Source of the DNA: Microcosmobacter sp040493455
GTDB lineage: Bacteria; Bacteroidota; Bacteroidia; Flavobacteriales; Flavobacteriaceae
Reading direction: 5' to 3'
NCBI RefSeq assembly: GCF_040493455.1
Contig: NZ_JANFDA010000004.1
Coordinates: 1-64,000, forward strand
Length of the DNA stretch: 64,000 nt
The notes below the pieces were generated by a model that worked only from the letters and a program-made list of their open reading frames with translations, had not been told where the DNA came from and ran no database searches. This document shows, in pieces, positions 18,908 to 28,175 of this stretch. Numbering within the stretch: position 1 is the stretch's first letter; every line of letters starts with the position of its first letter. The position numbers were made by a program, and so were the translations under genes.

Positions 18908-19398
18908 AATCTTATTTTCTCTTTCATAGCTTCAACAATATTATATGCTGCCGGACAAATTGCAACATTCTTCAGTGTAAGATTTGAGATTTGTTGAAAC
19001 TTCTTACGATCCGTATGCGGAAATTCTCGACAAGCCTTCGGTCTTACATCATATATTGAACAATAATTATCTGCTCCCAAAAACGTACAAGGCACAGATT
19101 GCAACACATAATCATTATCTTCATCTACCCTCAAATATTGTGCTATAAATTGTTGTGGCTTTAGTTTAAAGAACTTTGCTATGCGCTCTATATCCTTATC
19201 TGTAAATAAAGGTCCAGTGGTTTTACAACAATTTGCACATTCTAGGCAGTCAGTTTTTTCAAACTCATCATCGTGCAATTCTTGCATTACGTAATCTAAT
19301 TGTTTTGGAGGTTTCTTTTTTAGCTTGGCAAAGAACGCCTTGTTCTCTTTATGTTTATCTTTGGCGAGCTTCGGAAGATTATCAATAATGTCTTGCAT
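18904..19398 (-). CDS. YkgJ-family cysteine cluster protein
   Basis: 164 residues with no signal peptide. The cluster CLECANCC (CxxCxxCC, about residues 55-62) and further cysteines in CTFLGADNYC and KACREFPH match the YkgJ zinc- or iron-chelating family (PF03692). It is the first gene of a four-gene overlapping group running through the thioredoxin-like protein, the hydroxylase-family protein and GDPD. A role in metal handling or in maturing the di-iron enzyme two genes downstream would fit the context, but this is inference. Confidence 0.87.
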   Translation of the reverse strand: MQDIIDNLPKLAKDKHKENKAFFAKLKKKPPKQLDYVMQELHDDEFEKTDCLECANCCKTTGPLFTDKDIERIAKFFKLKPQQFIAQYLRVDEDNDYVLQSVPCTFLGADNYCSIYDVRPKACREFPHTDRKKFQQISNLTLKNVAICPAAYNIVEAMKEKIRL

Positions 19399-19457
19399 AG
19401 TGTAAAAATACTGAGAATAAGATGCTGAATCAAACTTAGCATTGCTAAAAATTGTTA

Positions 19458-20156
19458 ATGAAAGACCTCATCGGAAAAGCAATGATCGATTACCAAAATG
19501 GTAATTATACTGAAGACATCATCACATCTACAAATATTTCTGATGATGATGTTTTACCACTTCCATATTTATTCAGAACTTATTCTGAAATGTCTAAGCT
19601 AGAACAAAAAGCGCTAAACCTTAGCAAAGGTAAAGTACTCGATGTTGGTTGTGGTGCGGGGAGTCATAGTCTATATCTTCAAAATAAAGGTTTAAGTGTA
19701 AAAGCGATTGATATCTCTGAAGGTGCTATCAACGTTACTAAAGAGCGTGGTGCCAATAATGCTAATGTTTTGAATATACTGGATGAAACCGAAACGTTCG
19801 ACACCATTTTGTTACTCATGAATGGGACTGGTATCTTTCAGACTTTAGAGAATACGTTATTCTACCTTAAGCATTTAAAATCAACATTAAATCCTGGTGG
19901 TCAAATCCTGATAGACTCTTCAGACATTAAGTATATGTACGAAGATGATGATGGTGGTTATTGGATGGATATGAATGCCGCTTATTATGGGGAATTGGAT
20001 TATTTCCTGAAGTATAAAGGTGAAGAAGAAACGCCTATGAAGTGGTTATATCTGGATTTTGAAACTTTAAGCACTAAGGCTGATTTGGTTGATTTAAAGT
20101 GTGAAAAGATTATGGATGGTGAGCATTTTGATTATTTAGCTAGACTTAGTCATTGA
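19458..20156 (+). CDS. Class I SAM-dependent methyltransferase
   Basis: 232 residues from ATG 19458; a TTG two codons upstream is less likely. Motif I is LDVGCGAGSHS (about residues 61-71), followed by the acidic end of strand 2 (VKAIDISEGA) and a strand-4 region (DTILLLMNGTG). Length and motifs fit a free-standing small-molecule or protein methyltransferase. The substrate is not predictable. The gene is divergent from the YkgJ gene, 59 bases away, and overlaps the end of the convergent gene by 11 bases. Confidence 0.85.
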   Translation: MKDLIGKAMIDYQNGNYTEDIITSTNISDDDVLPLPYLFRTYSEMSKLEQKALNLSKGKVLDVGCGAGSHSLYLQNKGLSVKAIDISEGAINVTKERGANNANVLNILDETETFDTILLLMNGTGIFQTLENTLFYLKHLKSTLNPGGQILIDSSDIKYMYEDDDGGYWMDMNAAYYGELDYFLKYKGEEETPMKWLYLDFETLSTKADLVDLKCEKIMDGEHFDYLARLSH

Positions 20157-20553
20157 TATTATAACGTGTATAAAGCCTTCCATTCATGGTAAATTGATCT
20201 TTAGAATCAAACCGCAACTCCTCTAGCACGCTACCGTATAAAGCACTTATTTCTAAATATGGCACAAAGCATTCCCCTTCTTGCTCCAAAACAATCCGAT
20301 AGTCCTCATTAAAGACCAAATCGTATTTATTGGAATTTCTATTGGGATTAAAATCCATACTCTCCAAAGTCTCAATTTTGCCTGAAGTATTGCTAAAGGA
20401 TATTTTATAAAACATCCCAGATGTTGACCCCTCTACCTTCCAGAATCCTTCAACAAGTTGCTTTACTTCATCAGATGATGGTAAGCAGGTATAGTCCTGA
20501 GCCATTAGTCCAAAACTAAAACAAAGCAAATATATCGACACTAGCTTTTTCAT
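20146..20553 (-). CDS. Small exported protein, unknown
   Basis: 135 residues with a signal peptide (MKKLVSIYLLCFSFGLMA). The rest is beta-rich, with WKVEGSTSGMFYKISF and a C-terminal FTMNGRLYTRYN, resembling the lipocalin-like or calycin-type small exported proteins of flavobacteria, although no family is assigned. It overlaps the amidohydrolase gene by four bases on the same strand, so it is the second gene of a two-gene operon. The 3' end overlaps the convergent methyltransferase gene. Confidence 0.68.
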   Translation of the reverse strand: MKKLVSIYLLCFSFGLMAQDYTCLPSSDEVKQLVEGFWKVEGSTSGMFYKISFSNTSGKIETLESMDFNPNRNSNKYDLVFNEDYRIVLEQEGECFVPYLEISALYGSVLEELRFDSKDQFTMNGRLYTRYNIND

Positions 20554-22172
20554 TTCACTTGTTCTCCTCCTATAAACGTATTAATCACCTTAATATTTGG
20601 AATCTCTTTGGCGTCTACAGTCATGATGTCTTTATCTAGCACAATAAAGTCTGCAAACTTTCCAACTTCAATACTTCCTTTTTCAGCTTCTTCAAAATTA
20701 GCATGCGCTGCCCAAATAGTCATGCCTTTCAAAGTTTCTTCTCTTGTTAACGCATTATCCATAAGGTAACCACCTTCTGGATAGGCTTCTAAATCTTGCC
20801 TAGCTACAGCAGCATAGAACGTAAGCAACGGACTTACTTTTTCAACAGGAAAATCTGTTCCTAAAGCCACCGTGCCACTAGCATCCAATAAATCTTTGAA
20901 GGCATAAGCACCTTTTTCGCGTTCATCTCCTAGTCGATCGCCTGCCCAATACATATCACTTGTCGCATGTGTTGGCTGTACAGATGGTATAATGTTTTTA
21001 TTCTTGAATAATTCAAAATCATTATCTGTTATCACCTGAGCATGTTCTACACGCCAGCGTCTATCAGAGTCGTCGTTTAAAATATCTTTGTAGGTATTCA
21101 GCACCACTCTATTAGCAGAGTCACCAATAGCATGTGTATTCATTTGATATTCTGAATTTGCAATACGCTGAGCCAAGCTTTTAAAATCATTAACTCCTAT
21201 AACCATAGCACCGAAATGGTTTTCTTTATCTGAATAGGGTGCCTTTAATACAGCACCACGGGATCCTAAAGCGCCATCTGCATAGACTTTCACAGATCTC
21301 ACATTGAGATAGTCAGTTTTTATCTTGCCTTTAGGTAAGTAATAGTCAAGGTTCTCTTTGGTATTGCTAATCATGGCATAGACCCGCATTTTTAGAGCCT
21401 CGCCTTTTTGCATGGTCTCGATCAACTCTATCACTTTCTTATCCAGCCCTGCATCTGAAACTGTGGTAAGCCCAAGATCAAAGCATATTCTTTGCGCGTC
21501 CAACAAAGCCCTTTGTTGTTCTTCCAGTGTTGGCTCTGGATACACACCTTCAACCAATTCCATTGGGTTATCAATAAGGACTCCTGTCAATTTACCGTTT
21601 TCTTTTAAAATCTCTCCGCCTTCTATTCTTGATTCTGAAGTAATGCCTGCTAAATCTAATGCAGCTTGATTGCACAACATCGCATGACCATCGATACGCG
21701 TTAACGCAACTGGTTTGTCTGGAAATAATTTGTCTAACAGGTTTTTATCTGGAAAATTCTTGTCCTCCCAATCATTCTGATCCCAGCCTCTTCCTATTAT
21801 AAAACTAACATTACGTTCGTTTTGAAAATCTACAACTCGCTTCATTACCTCTTCAAAACTTGTTGTTCCAGTAAGGTCTACTCTATTTTGATTGAGTCCT
21901 AAATTGTAAAAGTGGCAGTGTGCATCTATAAAGCCAGGCACAATAGTTTTACCTGTAAAGTCTAAGGTTTCGTCTGCTTCAAATTTATTTTGAATATCAT
22001 CTTTTGAGCCTACTGCTACGATCTTTCCTTCATTAACAGCAAAAGCTTCAGCGATTTCAAAGTCTTGATTAACTGTATAGGTTTTGCCTGAAATAACTAT
22101 GGTTTCTACTTGTTCTCTTTTTGAACAAGCCACTAAAATGAATACACAAAATAGTACTGCAATATTTCTCAT
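20550..22172 (-). CDS. Amidohydrolase family lipoprotein (YtcJ-like)
   Basis: 540 residues. The lipobox VACS near residue 16 indicates a lipid-anchored exported enzyme. The metal-dependent hydrolase features are present: GFIDAHCHF (HxH), RIDGHAML, EHAQVITDND and the late Asp in ALGTDFPVEKV. Layout and length match the YtcJ/N-substituted formamide deformylase-like branch of amidohydrolases. The substrate is unknown. The gene is preceded by the valS terminator and starts a short operon with the small exported protein. Confidence 0.88.
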   Translation of the reverse strand: MRNIAVLFCVFILVACSKREQVETIVISGKTYTVNQDFEIAEAFAVNEGKIVAVGSKDDIQNKFEADETLDFTGKTIVPGFIDAHCHFYNLGLNQNRVDLTGTTSFEEVMKRVVDFQNERNVSFIIGRGWDQNDWEDKNFPDKNLLDKLFPDKPVALTRIDGHAMLCNQAALDLAGITSESRIEGGEILKENGKLTGVLIDNPMELVEGVYPEPTLEEQQRALLDAQRICFDLGLTTVSDAGLDKKVIELIETMQKGEALKMRVYAMISNTKENLDYYLPKGKIKTDYLNVRSVKVYADGALGSRGAVLKAPYSDKENHFGAMVIGVNDFKSLAQRIANSEYQMNTHAIGDSANRVVLNTYKDILNDDSDRRWRVEHAQVITDNDFELFKNKNIIPSVQPTHATSDMYWAGDRLGDEREKGAYAFKDLLDASGTVALGTDFPVEKVSPLLTFYAAVARQDLEAYPEGGYLMDNALTREETLKGMTIWAAHANFEEAEKGSIEVGKFADFIVLDKDIMTVDAKEIPNIKVINTFIGGEQVK

Positions 22173-22197
22173 AGGAGTTTCAATTTGCTATAAAAAT

Positions 22198-22229
22198 AAA
22201 AAGCATTCTCGTAATTGAGAATGCTTTTT
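22198..22229 (-). terminator. Intrinsic terminator of valS
   Basis: AAGCATTCTC (22201-22210) and GAGAATGCTT (22217-22226) form a 10-bp perfect stem with a 6-base loop, extended by A and T runs on either side. It lies 23 bases after the valS stop and is bidirectional in form. Confidence 0.88.
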
Positions 22230-22251
22230 CAATATTATACGTAAAGAAGTT

Positions 22252-24882
22252 CTAGTTTAGACTCGCTAAACTGGCTTTTATCGTTTCAATTTTAGCTAGC
22301 GCGTCGGCTTCTTTCTTCTTCTCATTTGCAACCACTTGCTCTGGTGCGTTATTAATAAAACGCTCATTGGACAGCTTCTTCTGAACAGATTTCAAGAACC
22401 CTTCGGTGTAATTAAGTTCTTCTGAAAGTTTCTTTATTTCTGCTTCAACATCAATAGAACCGGCCATAGGAATAAAATACTCATTCGATTTTACCCTAAA
22501 GGTTAGTGCGCCTTCAACGGCTTCGGTAACATATTCTAGCTTTTCAATATTGCCAAGTTTGAGTATTACTTCATCAAAAGTATTCTCTATTTCCTCATTG
22601 TTCATAACAAATAAAGATATGGACTCTTTAAAAGCAATATTTTTCTGTTTTCTAATTGCTCTTATTCCTGAAATAACTTCAGAAGCAAAATTAAATTTAT
22701 AGACAAGTTTCTCATCAAAAGTCTCCTTTTTTGGCCAGCTACTAATCATTAGTGCCTCCTCTGGTTTTCTTTCAGTAATATGTTGCCAAACTTCTTCAGT
22801 TAAGAATGGCATAAAAGGATGTAATATCTTTAAATTATTCTCTAATATTTCAATTACCGAACTATAAGTAATTTTATCAATAGGTTCACCATAAGCTGGC
22901 TTCACCATCTCCAAAAGCCAAGAACAGAAATCATTCCATATTAATTTATAAGTATCCATCAGTGCATCACTTAATCTATACTCACTATATAAATATTCGA
23001 ACTTAATTAAAGTTTCTTGAAACTTACTTTCGAACCATTCAATTGAAATCTTAGCATATTCTGGTTGTTCTATATCTGCCACTTCCCAACCCTTAATTAA
23101 TCGAAATGCATTCCATATTTTATTAGCAAATTGCTTTCCTTGTTGACATAGGGCTTCATCGAACATCAAATCATTTCCAGCAGCTGAGCTTAACAATAAC
23201 CCTACTCTAACACCATCTGCCCCATATTCTTCTATGAGTTTAAGAGCATCTGGTGAGTTCCCTAAAGACTTAGCCATTTTGCGACGTTGCTTGTCTCTAA
23301 CCAACCCTGTGAGATAAACATTCTCGAATGGTTTGGCATCCTTGTACTCATAACCTGCTATGATCATACGAGCTACCCAGAAAAATAAAATATCTGGGCC
23401 TGTAACCAAATCGTTAGTTGGATAATAGTAATTGATCTCTTCATTCTCAGGGTTGCGAATACCATCGAATACACTCATTGGCCATAACCATGACGAAAAC
23501 CAAGTATCTAAAACATCTGAATCTTGTCTTAAGTCAGACACTTTCAAATCTGAATTACCTGTTTTGTCCTGAGCTAACTTTAAAGCTTCTTCAGCAGTTT
23601 CGGCAACTACAAAATCATTTTTACCATCACCATAATAGTACGCAGGGATTTGCTGTCCCCAGTATAACTGTCTAGAGATATTCCAGTCTCTGATGTTCTC
23701 CATCCAGTGGCGATAGGTGTTTTCAAACTTCTTTGGAAATAATTTTACTTCACCTGTTTCTAAAACAGCTTTTAGCGCAGGCTTCACCAAATCTTCCATA
23801 TTCAAGAACCATTGGTCACTCAAACGCGGTTCAATAACTGCTTTGGTACGTTCAGAAGTTCCTACATTATGTGTAATGGATTCTGTTTTTACCAAAATCC
23901 CCATCTCCTCTAGTTCCTTAGCTACATCTTTTCTGGCAATAACACGGTCTTTTCCTTCATGATGTAATCCAAAACTGTTCATTGAACCATCTGGATTAAG
24001 GACATCTACTACGTCTAGATTGTGTCTGTCTCCTATCTCCTTGTCATTAACATCGTGTGCTGGTGTCACCTTTAAGCATCCTGTACCAAATTCGATATCT
24101 ACATAGTCATCTTCAATTATTGGAATTGAGCGATTACAGATAGGAACTGTTACTCTTTTCCCTTTTAAATGTGTGTAACGCTCATCTTCAGGATTAATAC
24201 AAACTGCGGTATCTCCCAAAATAGTTTCAGGTCTTGTTGTAGCAATGGTTACATAACCATCTTCACCTTCAATTTTATACTTTACATAGTACAACTTATC
24301 TGTACGCTCTTCATAATTTACTTCTTCATCAGATAATGTAGTCTGAGCTTGTGGGTCCCAATTTACCATACGATAACCACGGTAAATAAGTCCTTTGTTG
24401 TATAGATCAACAAAAACCTTGATAACTGCTTCAGACATGTCATCGTCCATAGTAAACTTGGTACGATCCCAATCACAAGAGCATCCTAGTTTTTTTAACT
24501 GCTCTAAGATGACTCCTCCATATTCGTGAGTCCAATCCCATGCATGGGCCAAAAACTCTTTTCTAGTTATGTCATTTTTGTCAATACCTTCTGCTTTGAG
24601 TTTTGCAACAACTTTAGCTTCTGTAGCAATGGAAGCATGGTCTGTTCCTGGTACCCAACATGCGTTTTTTCCTAATAATCGTGCGCGACGAATTAATACA
24701 TCCTGAATGGTATTATTTAACATATGTCCCATATGCAATATACCTGTAACATTTGGTGGTGGAATTACAATAGTATAAGGCTCTCTTTCGTCTGGTTTTG
24801 AATGAAAATAGTTGTGTTTCATCCAGTAATCATAGCGCTTATTTTCTACTAAACTAGCATCATATTTAGATGGTATGCTCAT
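22252..24882 (-). CDS. valS: Valyl-tRNA synthetase
   Basis: 876 residues from ATG 24882 (MSIPSKYDASL), preferred over a TTG at 24915 because that codon lies inside the apparent -7 box. The class I signatures are PPPNVTGILHMGHMLN (HIGH-type) and RRKMAKSLGN (KMSKS-type). The editing domain (about 190-330), an anticodon-binding domain and a C-terminal coiled coil (from about 800, VEAEIKKLSEELN) are all present. It attaches valine to tRNA-Val in the cytoplasm. Length is normal for the family. Confidence 0.97.
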   Translation of the reverse strand: MSIPSKYDASLVENKRYDYWMKHNYFHSKPDEREPYTIVIPPPNVTGILHMGHMLNNTIQDVLIRRARLLGKNACWVPGTDHASIATEAKVVAKLKAEGIDKNDITRKEFLAHAWDWTHEYGGVILEQLKKLGCSCDWDRTKFTMDDDMSEAVIKVFVDLYNKGLIYRGYRMVNWDPQAQTTLSDEEVNYEERTDKLYYVKYKIEGEDGYVTIATTRPETILGDTAVCINPEDERYTHLKGKRVTVPICNRSIPIIEDDYVDIEFGTGCLKVTPAHDVNDKEIGDRHNLDVVDVLNPDGSMNSFGLHHEGKDRVIARKDVAKELEEMGILVKTESITHNVGTSERTKAVIEPRLSDQWFLNMEDLVKPALKAVLETGEVKLFPKKFENTYRHWMENIRDWNISRQLYWGQQIPAYYYGDGKNDFVVAETAEEALKLAQDKTGNSDLKVSDLRQDSDVLDTWFSSWLWPMSVFDGIRNPENEEINYYYPTNDLVTGPDILFFWVARMIIAGYEYKDAKPFENVYLTGLVRDKQRRKMAKSLGNSPDALKLIEEYGADGVRVGLLLSSAAGNDLMFDEALCQQGKQFANKIWNAFRLIKGWEVADIEQPEYAKISIEWFESKFQETLIKFEYLYSEYRLSDALMDTYKLIWNDFCSWLLEMVKPAYGEPIDKITYSSVIEILENNLKILHPFMPFLTEEVWQHITERKPEEALMISSWPKKETFDEKLVYKFNFASEVISGIRAIRKQKNIAFKESISLFVMNNEEIENTFDEVILKLGNIEKLEYVTEAVEGALTFRVKSNEYFIPMAGSIDVEAEIKKLSEELNYTEGFLKSVQKKLSNERFINNAPEQVVANEKKKEADALAKIETIKASLASLN

Positions 24883-24912
24883 ACTTTGGAACAGTTTTTG
24901 GATAATGACTTG

Positions 24913-24920
24913 CAAAAGTA
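24913..24920 (-). promoter_or_regulatory. -7 box of the valS promoter
   Basis: The minus-strand sequence TACTTTTG fits TAnnTTTG and lies about 30 bases upstream of the valS ATG at 24882. It overlaps the alternative TTG start at 24915, arguing that this TTG is not used. Confidence 0.5.
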
Positions 24921-24992
24921 CTTATATTTATGTTCTTTCGAAATTTTTAGGGCTATAAACGTTAATATTATGTTACCTTTCGTCTAATTAAT

Positions 24993-25023
24993 TTTGTCGG
25001 ACTTAAAAAAGTAAGTAGCTTTG
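24993..25023 (+). promoter_or_regulatory. Promoter of the DUF1573 gene
   Basis: TTTG at 24993-24996 and TAGCTTTG at 25016-25023, separated by 19 bases, match the Bacteroidota -33/-7 promoter pattern. The -7 box ends 22 bases before ATG 25046. This is the best promoter match seen in the window. Confidence 0.65.
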
Positions 25024-25045
25024 ATAATCAATTAAAACTTAAGTG

Positions 25046-25474
25046 ATGAAAAATTTAATTACAATTTTATTTGTTGGTTTATTGAGTTTTGGTGCTTTAG
25101 CACAGGATAAGAAGGTAGCGAAAATAGAATTTAAAGAAACCACTATAGACTATGGAACTATAGAGAAAGGAGCAAATGGCGTAAGAACATTTGTATTTAC
25201 TAACACAGGTAATGCTCCATTGATAATCTCTGATGTAAAGTCGTCTTGCGGTTGTACGGTTCCAAAAAAACCTAAAGGCCCTATTTTACCTGGTGAAACT
25301 GGTGAAATTGAAGTAAAGTATGATACTAAGCGTGTTAACCCTATTAGAAAAACAATTACTGTGATTTCTAATGCTGATACACCAACTGTAGCTTTAAAAA
25401 TCAAAGGTCTTGTTGTAGACCCAAATAAAACAAGCGTTTTAGAAAAGAAAAACAAAAGTGTGGTTGAGCAATAG
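25046..25474 (+). CDS. DUF1573 exported protein
   Basis: 142 residues from ATG 25046; an adjacent GTG three bases upstream is in frame but less likely. A signal peptide (MKNLITILFVGLLSFGALAQ) is followed by one DUF1573 domain, an immunoglobulin-like fold, with the signature DYGTIEKGANG, FTNTGNAPL and SSCGCTVPKKP. Such small exported proteins are abundant in Bacteroidota and their role is unknown. The gene has its own promoter and a terminator shared with the convergent protease gene. Confidence 0.9.
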   Translation: MKNLITILFVGLLSFGALAQDKKVAKIEFKETTIDYGTIEKGANGVRTFVFTNTGNAPLIISDVKSSCGCTVPKKPKGPILPGETGEIEVKYDTKRVNPIRKTITVISNADTPTVALKIKGLVVDPNKTSVLEKKNKSVVEQ

Positions 25475-25500
25475 AAAAAGCCTACACTCAAAAAAATAAA

Positions 25501-25526
25501 ACCCTCAAGTTATTGAGGGTTTTTTC
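25501..25526. terminator. Bidirectional terminator; minus-strand stop codon in the loop
   Basis: ACCCTCAA (25501-25508) pairs with TTGAGGGT (25513-25520), loop GTTA. T6 follows on the plus strand, and an A-rich stretch upstream serves as the T-run for the minus strand. The stop codon of the convergent protease gene (25510-25512) falls in the loop. Confidence 0.85.
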
Positions 25527-26865
25527 TTTGAAATACATCTCTTAGTTTGAACTTAAAGGTCATTAATCGACCATCCCTATCGACTTTGATCTTTACTAGC
25601 TTACCCGTTCTATTACTCAAATAGCCATTAACATCTTCTAGAGTCATCCCCTGAGTTTCATTACCATTTATAGAGATAATAATATCATCAACCAGAAGTC
25701 CACATTCTTTCCCTGGAGAGTTGTCTCGCAATTCAACTATAGTAAAAGCTGGCTTTAAGGCATAGCGATAGGTATCGATCAAATTAATGGTGATATTATC
25801 TTCGTTTGATCTTCCGTAATTATCAACCGTATTTTGAGTGGATTTTTCTCTAACGACCCTAAACCCAATTTGTTCTAGTACAATACCGCTTTTGTTGTAA
25901 TAAAACGGAGCTTTAAACTTACTATTCTTCTTTAAGGTTATCTTATTGTTTGGGTAATCAAAAATAATATTGAATCGTTTCAGTATTTCTCCAGAAATAC
26001 TTCCATTTCGTTCTTTGAATCGCTTGGCATAACTAATCGATGTCGAATCAGGGAATGCTACATTGACATCTTTGAGCCTAAATTCCCCTATGTAAAATGA
26101 GTTTATCTTTGAACGTCTTCCATGTACATCGCCACTCAATCCCTTTCCAAGGAAGTCTTCAAAATACATTCCTTCGGGAGGCATTATGTTTCGTTCCTTG
26201 TCTTCGAACAACCACAAAGCATCACTTCCACCAGTATCGATAAGTAGTTTTACTGGCATTACTGTCCCCTGATCATCTATTTTCACCCTACCTTCTATAA
26301 ATGGCTTATTGTTATTAATGGTTAATGGGAATGTCCTACATTTTTTACACTCTTTATATTCATGATTTTCGGGCTTGTAGAGTTTTATATATCTAGAACT
26401 ATAGTTGACCTCTACTACAAAATCCTTGAATATATCGTAACCTATAATCCCATGAATGGGTACACCAAGCCTAGGTGTAAAGTTTATAGAACTGTCAAAA
26501 ACTACGAATATGTCCTGATTAACATTGATAGCATCGCCAACTTTTACGAAATTGTTTTTGGATTTTAATGCTTCAATCATACCTCCTGCTCCCAAACCTC
26601 TTAAATACATTCTTTCTACATCCTTTATCTGCAAAGAATCGGTATTCACAAAATTGAATAAAATAGGTCTGCTAACACCAGAATCTAAAATAAAAGAGAG
26701 TTCCAAGCCATTTAATTCTACTGGTATGATCATAAGATTACCAATAAGCTTGAATCTTATCTTACTGCTTTCGCCTTGGGGCAAATTAAATTTACTTTGG
26801 GAAAAAACTGATATACAACCTATTAAGGCACATAATAAAAATGTAGCACGTATTATTCTCTTCAA
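25510..26865 (-). CDS. Retropepsin-like aspartyl protease with C-terminal PDZ domain
   Basis: 451 residues from TTG 26865, which gives a proper signal peptide (MKRIIRATFLLCALIGCISVFS). Two aspartyl-protease lobes are visible, with active-site motifs DSG (61-63, FILDSG) and DTG (210-212, LLIDTG). Each is followed by a hydrophobic strand and a GxxG/YD region (HGIIGYDIF; GEILKRFNI). A PDZ domain follows at about 375-440 (SPGKECGLLVDDIIISING). Probably a periplasmic protease or peptide-binding protein. Both catalytic aspartates lie on one chain, so it could be active as a monomer. Confidence 0.85.
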   Translation of the reverse strand: MKRIIRATFLLCALIGCISVFSQSKFNLPQGESSKIRFKLIGNLMIIPVELNGLELSFILDSGVSRPILFNFVNTDSLQIKDVERMYLRGLGAGGMIEALKSKNNFVKVGDAINVNQDIFVVFDSSINFTPRLGVPIHGIIGYDIFKDFVVEVNYSSRYIKLYKPENHEYKECKKCRTFPLTINNNKPFIEGRVKIDDQGTVMPVKLLIDTGGSDALWLFEDKERNIMPPEGMYFEDFLGKGLSGDVHGRRSKINSFYIGEFRLKDVNVAFPDSTSISYAKRFKERNGSISGEILKRFNIIFDYPNNKITLKKNSKFKAPFYYNKSGIVLEQIGFRVVREKSTQNTVDNYGRSNEDNITINLIDTYRYALKPAFTIVELRDNSPGKECGLLVDDIIISINGNETQGMTLEDVNGYLSNRTGKLVKIKVDRDGRLMTFKFKLRDVFQRKNPQ

Positions 26866-26984
26866 TTTAGATTAGGTTTAATAACAAGTTACAAATCTTT
26901 AACATAAAGGTTGGATTAATAGATGCTTTTTTAAAAAAACTTTAAGATTATTTTTAGAACTTTGCATTTCTAATTATAATTCTA

Positions 26985-28175
26985 ATGCCAAAGATTTCCC
27001 AAAAAGGTAATTCAATGCCAGCTTCGCCAATTCGTAAATTGGTTCCTTATGCTGAAGAAGCTGAAAAAAAAGGAAAGCATATATACTATCTCAACATTGG
27101 TCAACCAGATATAAAAACTCCAGATGTTGTCTTTGAAGCTATAAGAGATATTGATATCGATGTTATAGCCTACTCAAGGTCTGAAGGTTCTGAAGCTTAT
27201 CGCAAGAAAATATCTGAGTACTACAAAAAAAATGACATCTCTGTTGAAGCAAACGACATCGTTGTTACCACTGGTGGTAGCGAAGCGCTTTTATTTGCTT
27301 TTGGTAGTATCATGGATGCTGGTGATGAAATCATAATTCCAGAACCTTTTTATGCAAACTATAACGGATTCTCAACAGCATCTGGTGTTAAGGTCGTTCC
27401 TGTAATTTCTAAAATTGAAAACAACTTTGCTTTACCTCCTGTTGAAGAGTTTGAAAAGTTGATTTCTCCAAATACTAAAGCGATCCTAATCTGTAATCCT
27501 GGTAACCCAACAGGTTATTTATACAGTAAAGAAGAAGTTGAGAAATTGGCAGCAATGGTAAAAAAGCATGATCTGTTTTTGATTGCTGATGAAGTGTATA
27601 GAGAGTTTGCTTATGATGGTGCTACGCATCATTCAATTTTGAAAGAGCCAGGCTTAGAAGAACATGCTATCGTCATTGATTCTGTATCTAAGCGCTATAG
27701 TATGTGCGGCGCTAGAATTGGTTATTTAGTATCCAAGAACAAACAACTTATACAAACTGCTTTGAAATTTGCTCAAGCAAGATTGAGCCCTCCTACACTT
27801 GCTCAAATAGCGAGTGAGGCTGCTTTAGACACACCTCAAAGTTATTTTGACGAAGTTATATCAGACTATGTAAACCGACGAAACACACTAATTTCTGAAC
27901 TAGAGAAAATAGATGGTGTCACAGTCGCTAAGCCAAATGGTGCTTTTTACTGTATTGCACAATTGCCAGTAAAAAACTCGGATGATTTTGCGCAATGGTT
28001 ATTAGAATCTTTTGATGTAGATGGAGAAACAATTATGGTTGCTCCTGCTGCTGGATTTTATTCTTCTCCTGGCGTTGGTCTAAATCAAATTAGGATTGCT
28101 TACGTCCTTAAAGAAGAAAGCTTATTAAAAGCCGTTAATATTTTAAAGCAAGCTTTAAAAGCTTATAAAGACTGA
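26985..28175 (+). CDS. Class I pyridoxal-phosphate aminotransferase
   Basis: 396 residues. Fold type I motifs: NPGNPTG, DEVYREFAYDG and the PLP lysine in SVSKRYSMCGARIGYL, with a substrate-binding Arg near the C-terminus (LNQIRIAYV). The closest known group is aspartate or aromatic aminotransferases of the AspC/PatA subfamily. It transfers amino groups between amino acids and 2-oxo acids in the cytoplasm; the exact substrate is not predictable. Its TGA overlaps the apparent CTG start of murB. Confidence 0.9.
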   Translation: MPKISQKGNSMPASPIRKLVPYAEEAEKKGKHIYYLNIGQPDIKTPDVVFEAIRDIDIDVIAYSRSEGSEAYRKKISEYYKKNDISVEANDIVVTTGGSEALLFAFGSIMDAGDEIIIPEPFYANYNGFSTASGVKVVPVISKIENNFALPPVEEFEKLISPNTKAILICNPGNPTGYLYSKEEVEKLAAMVKKHDLFLIADEVYREFAYDGATHHSILKEPGLEEHAIVIDSVSKRYSMCGARIGYLVSKNKQLIQTALKFAQARLSPPTLAQIASEAALDTPQSYFDEVISDYVNRRNTLISELEKIDGVTVAKPNGAFYCIAQLPVKNSDDFAQWLLESFDVDGETIMVAPAAGFYSSPGVGLNQIRIAYVLKEESLLKAVNILKQALKAYKD

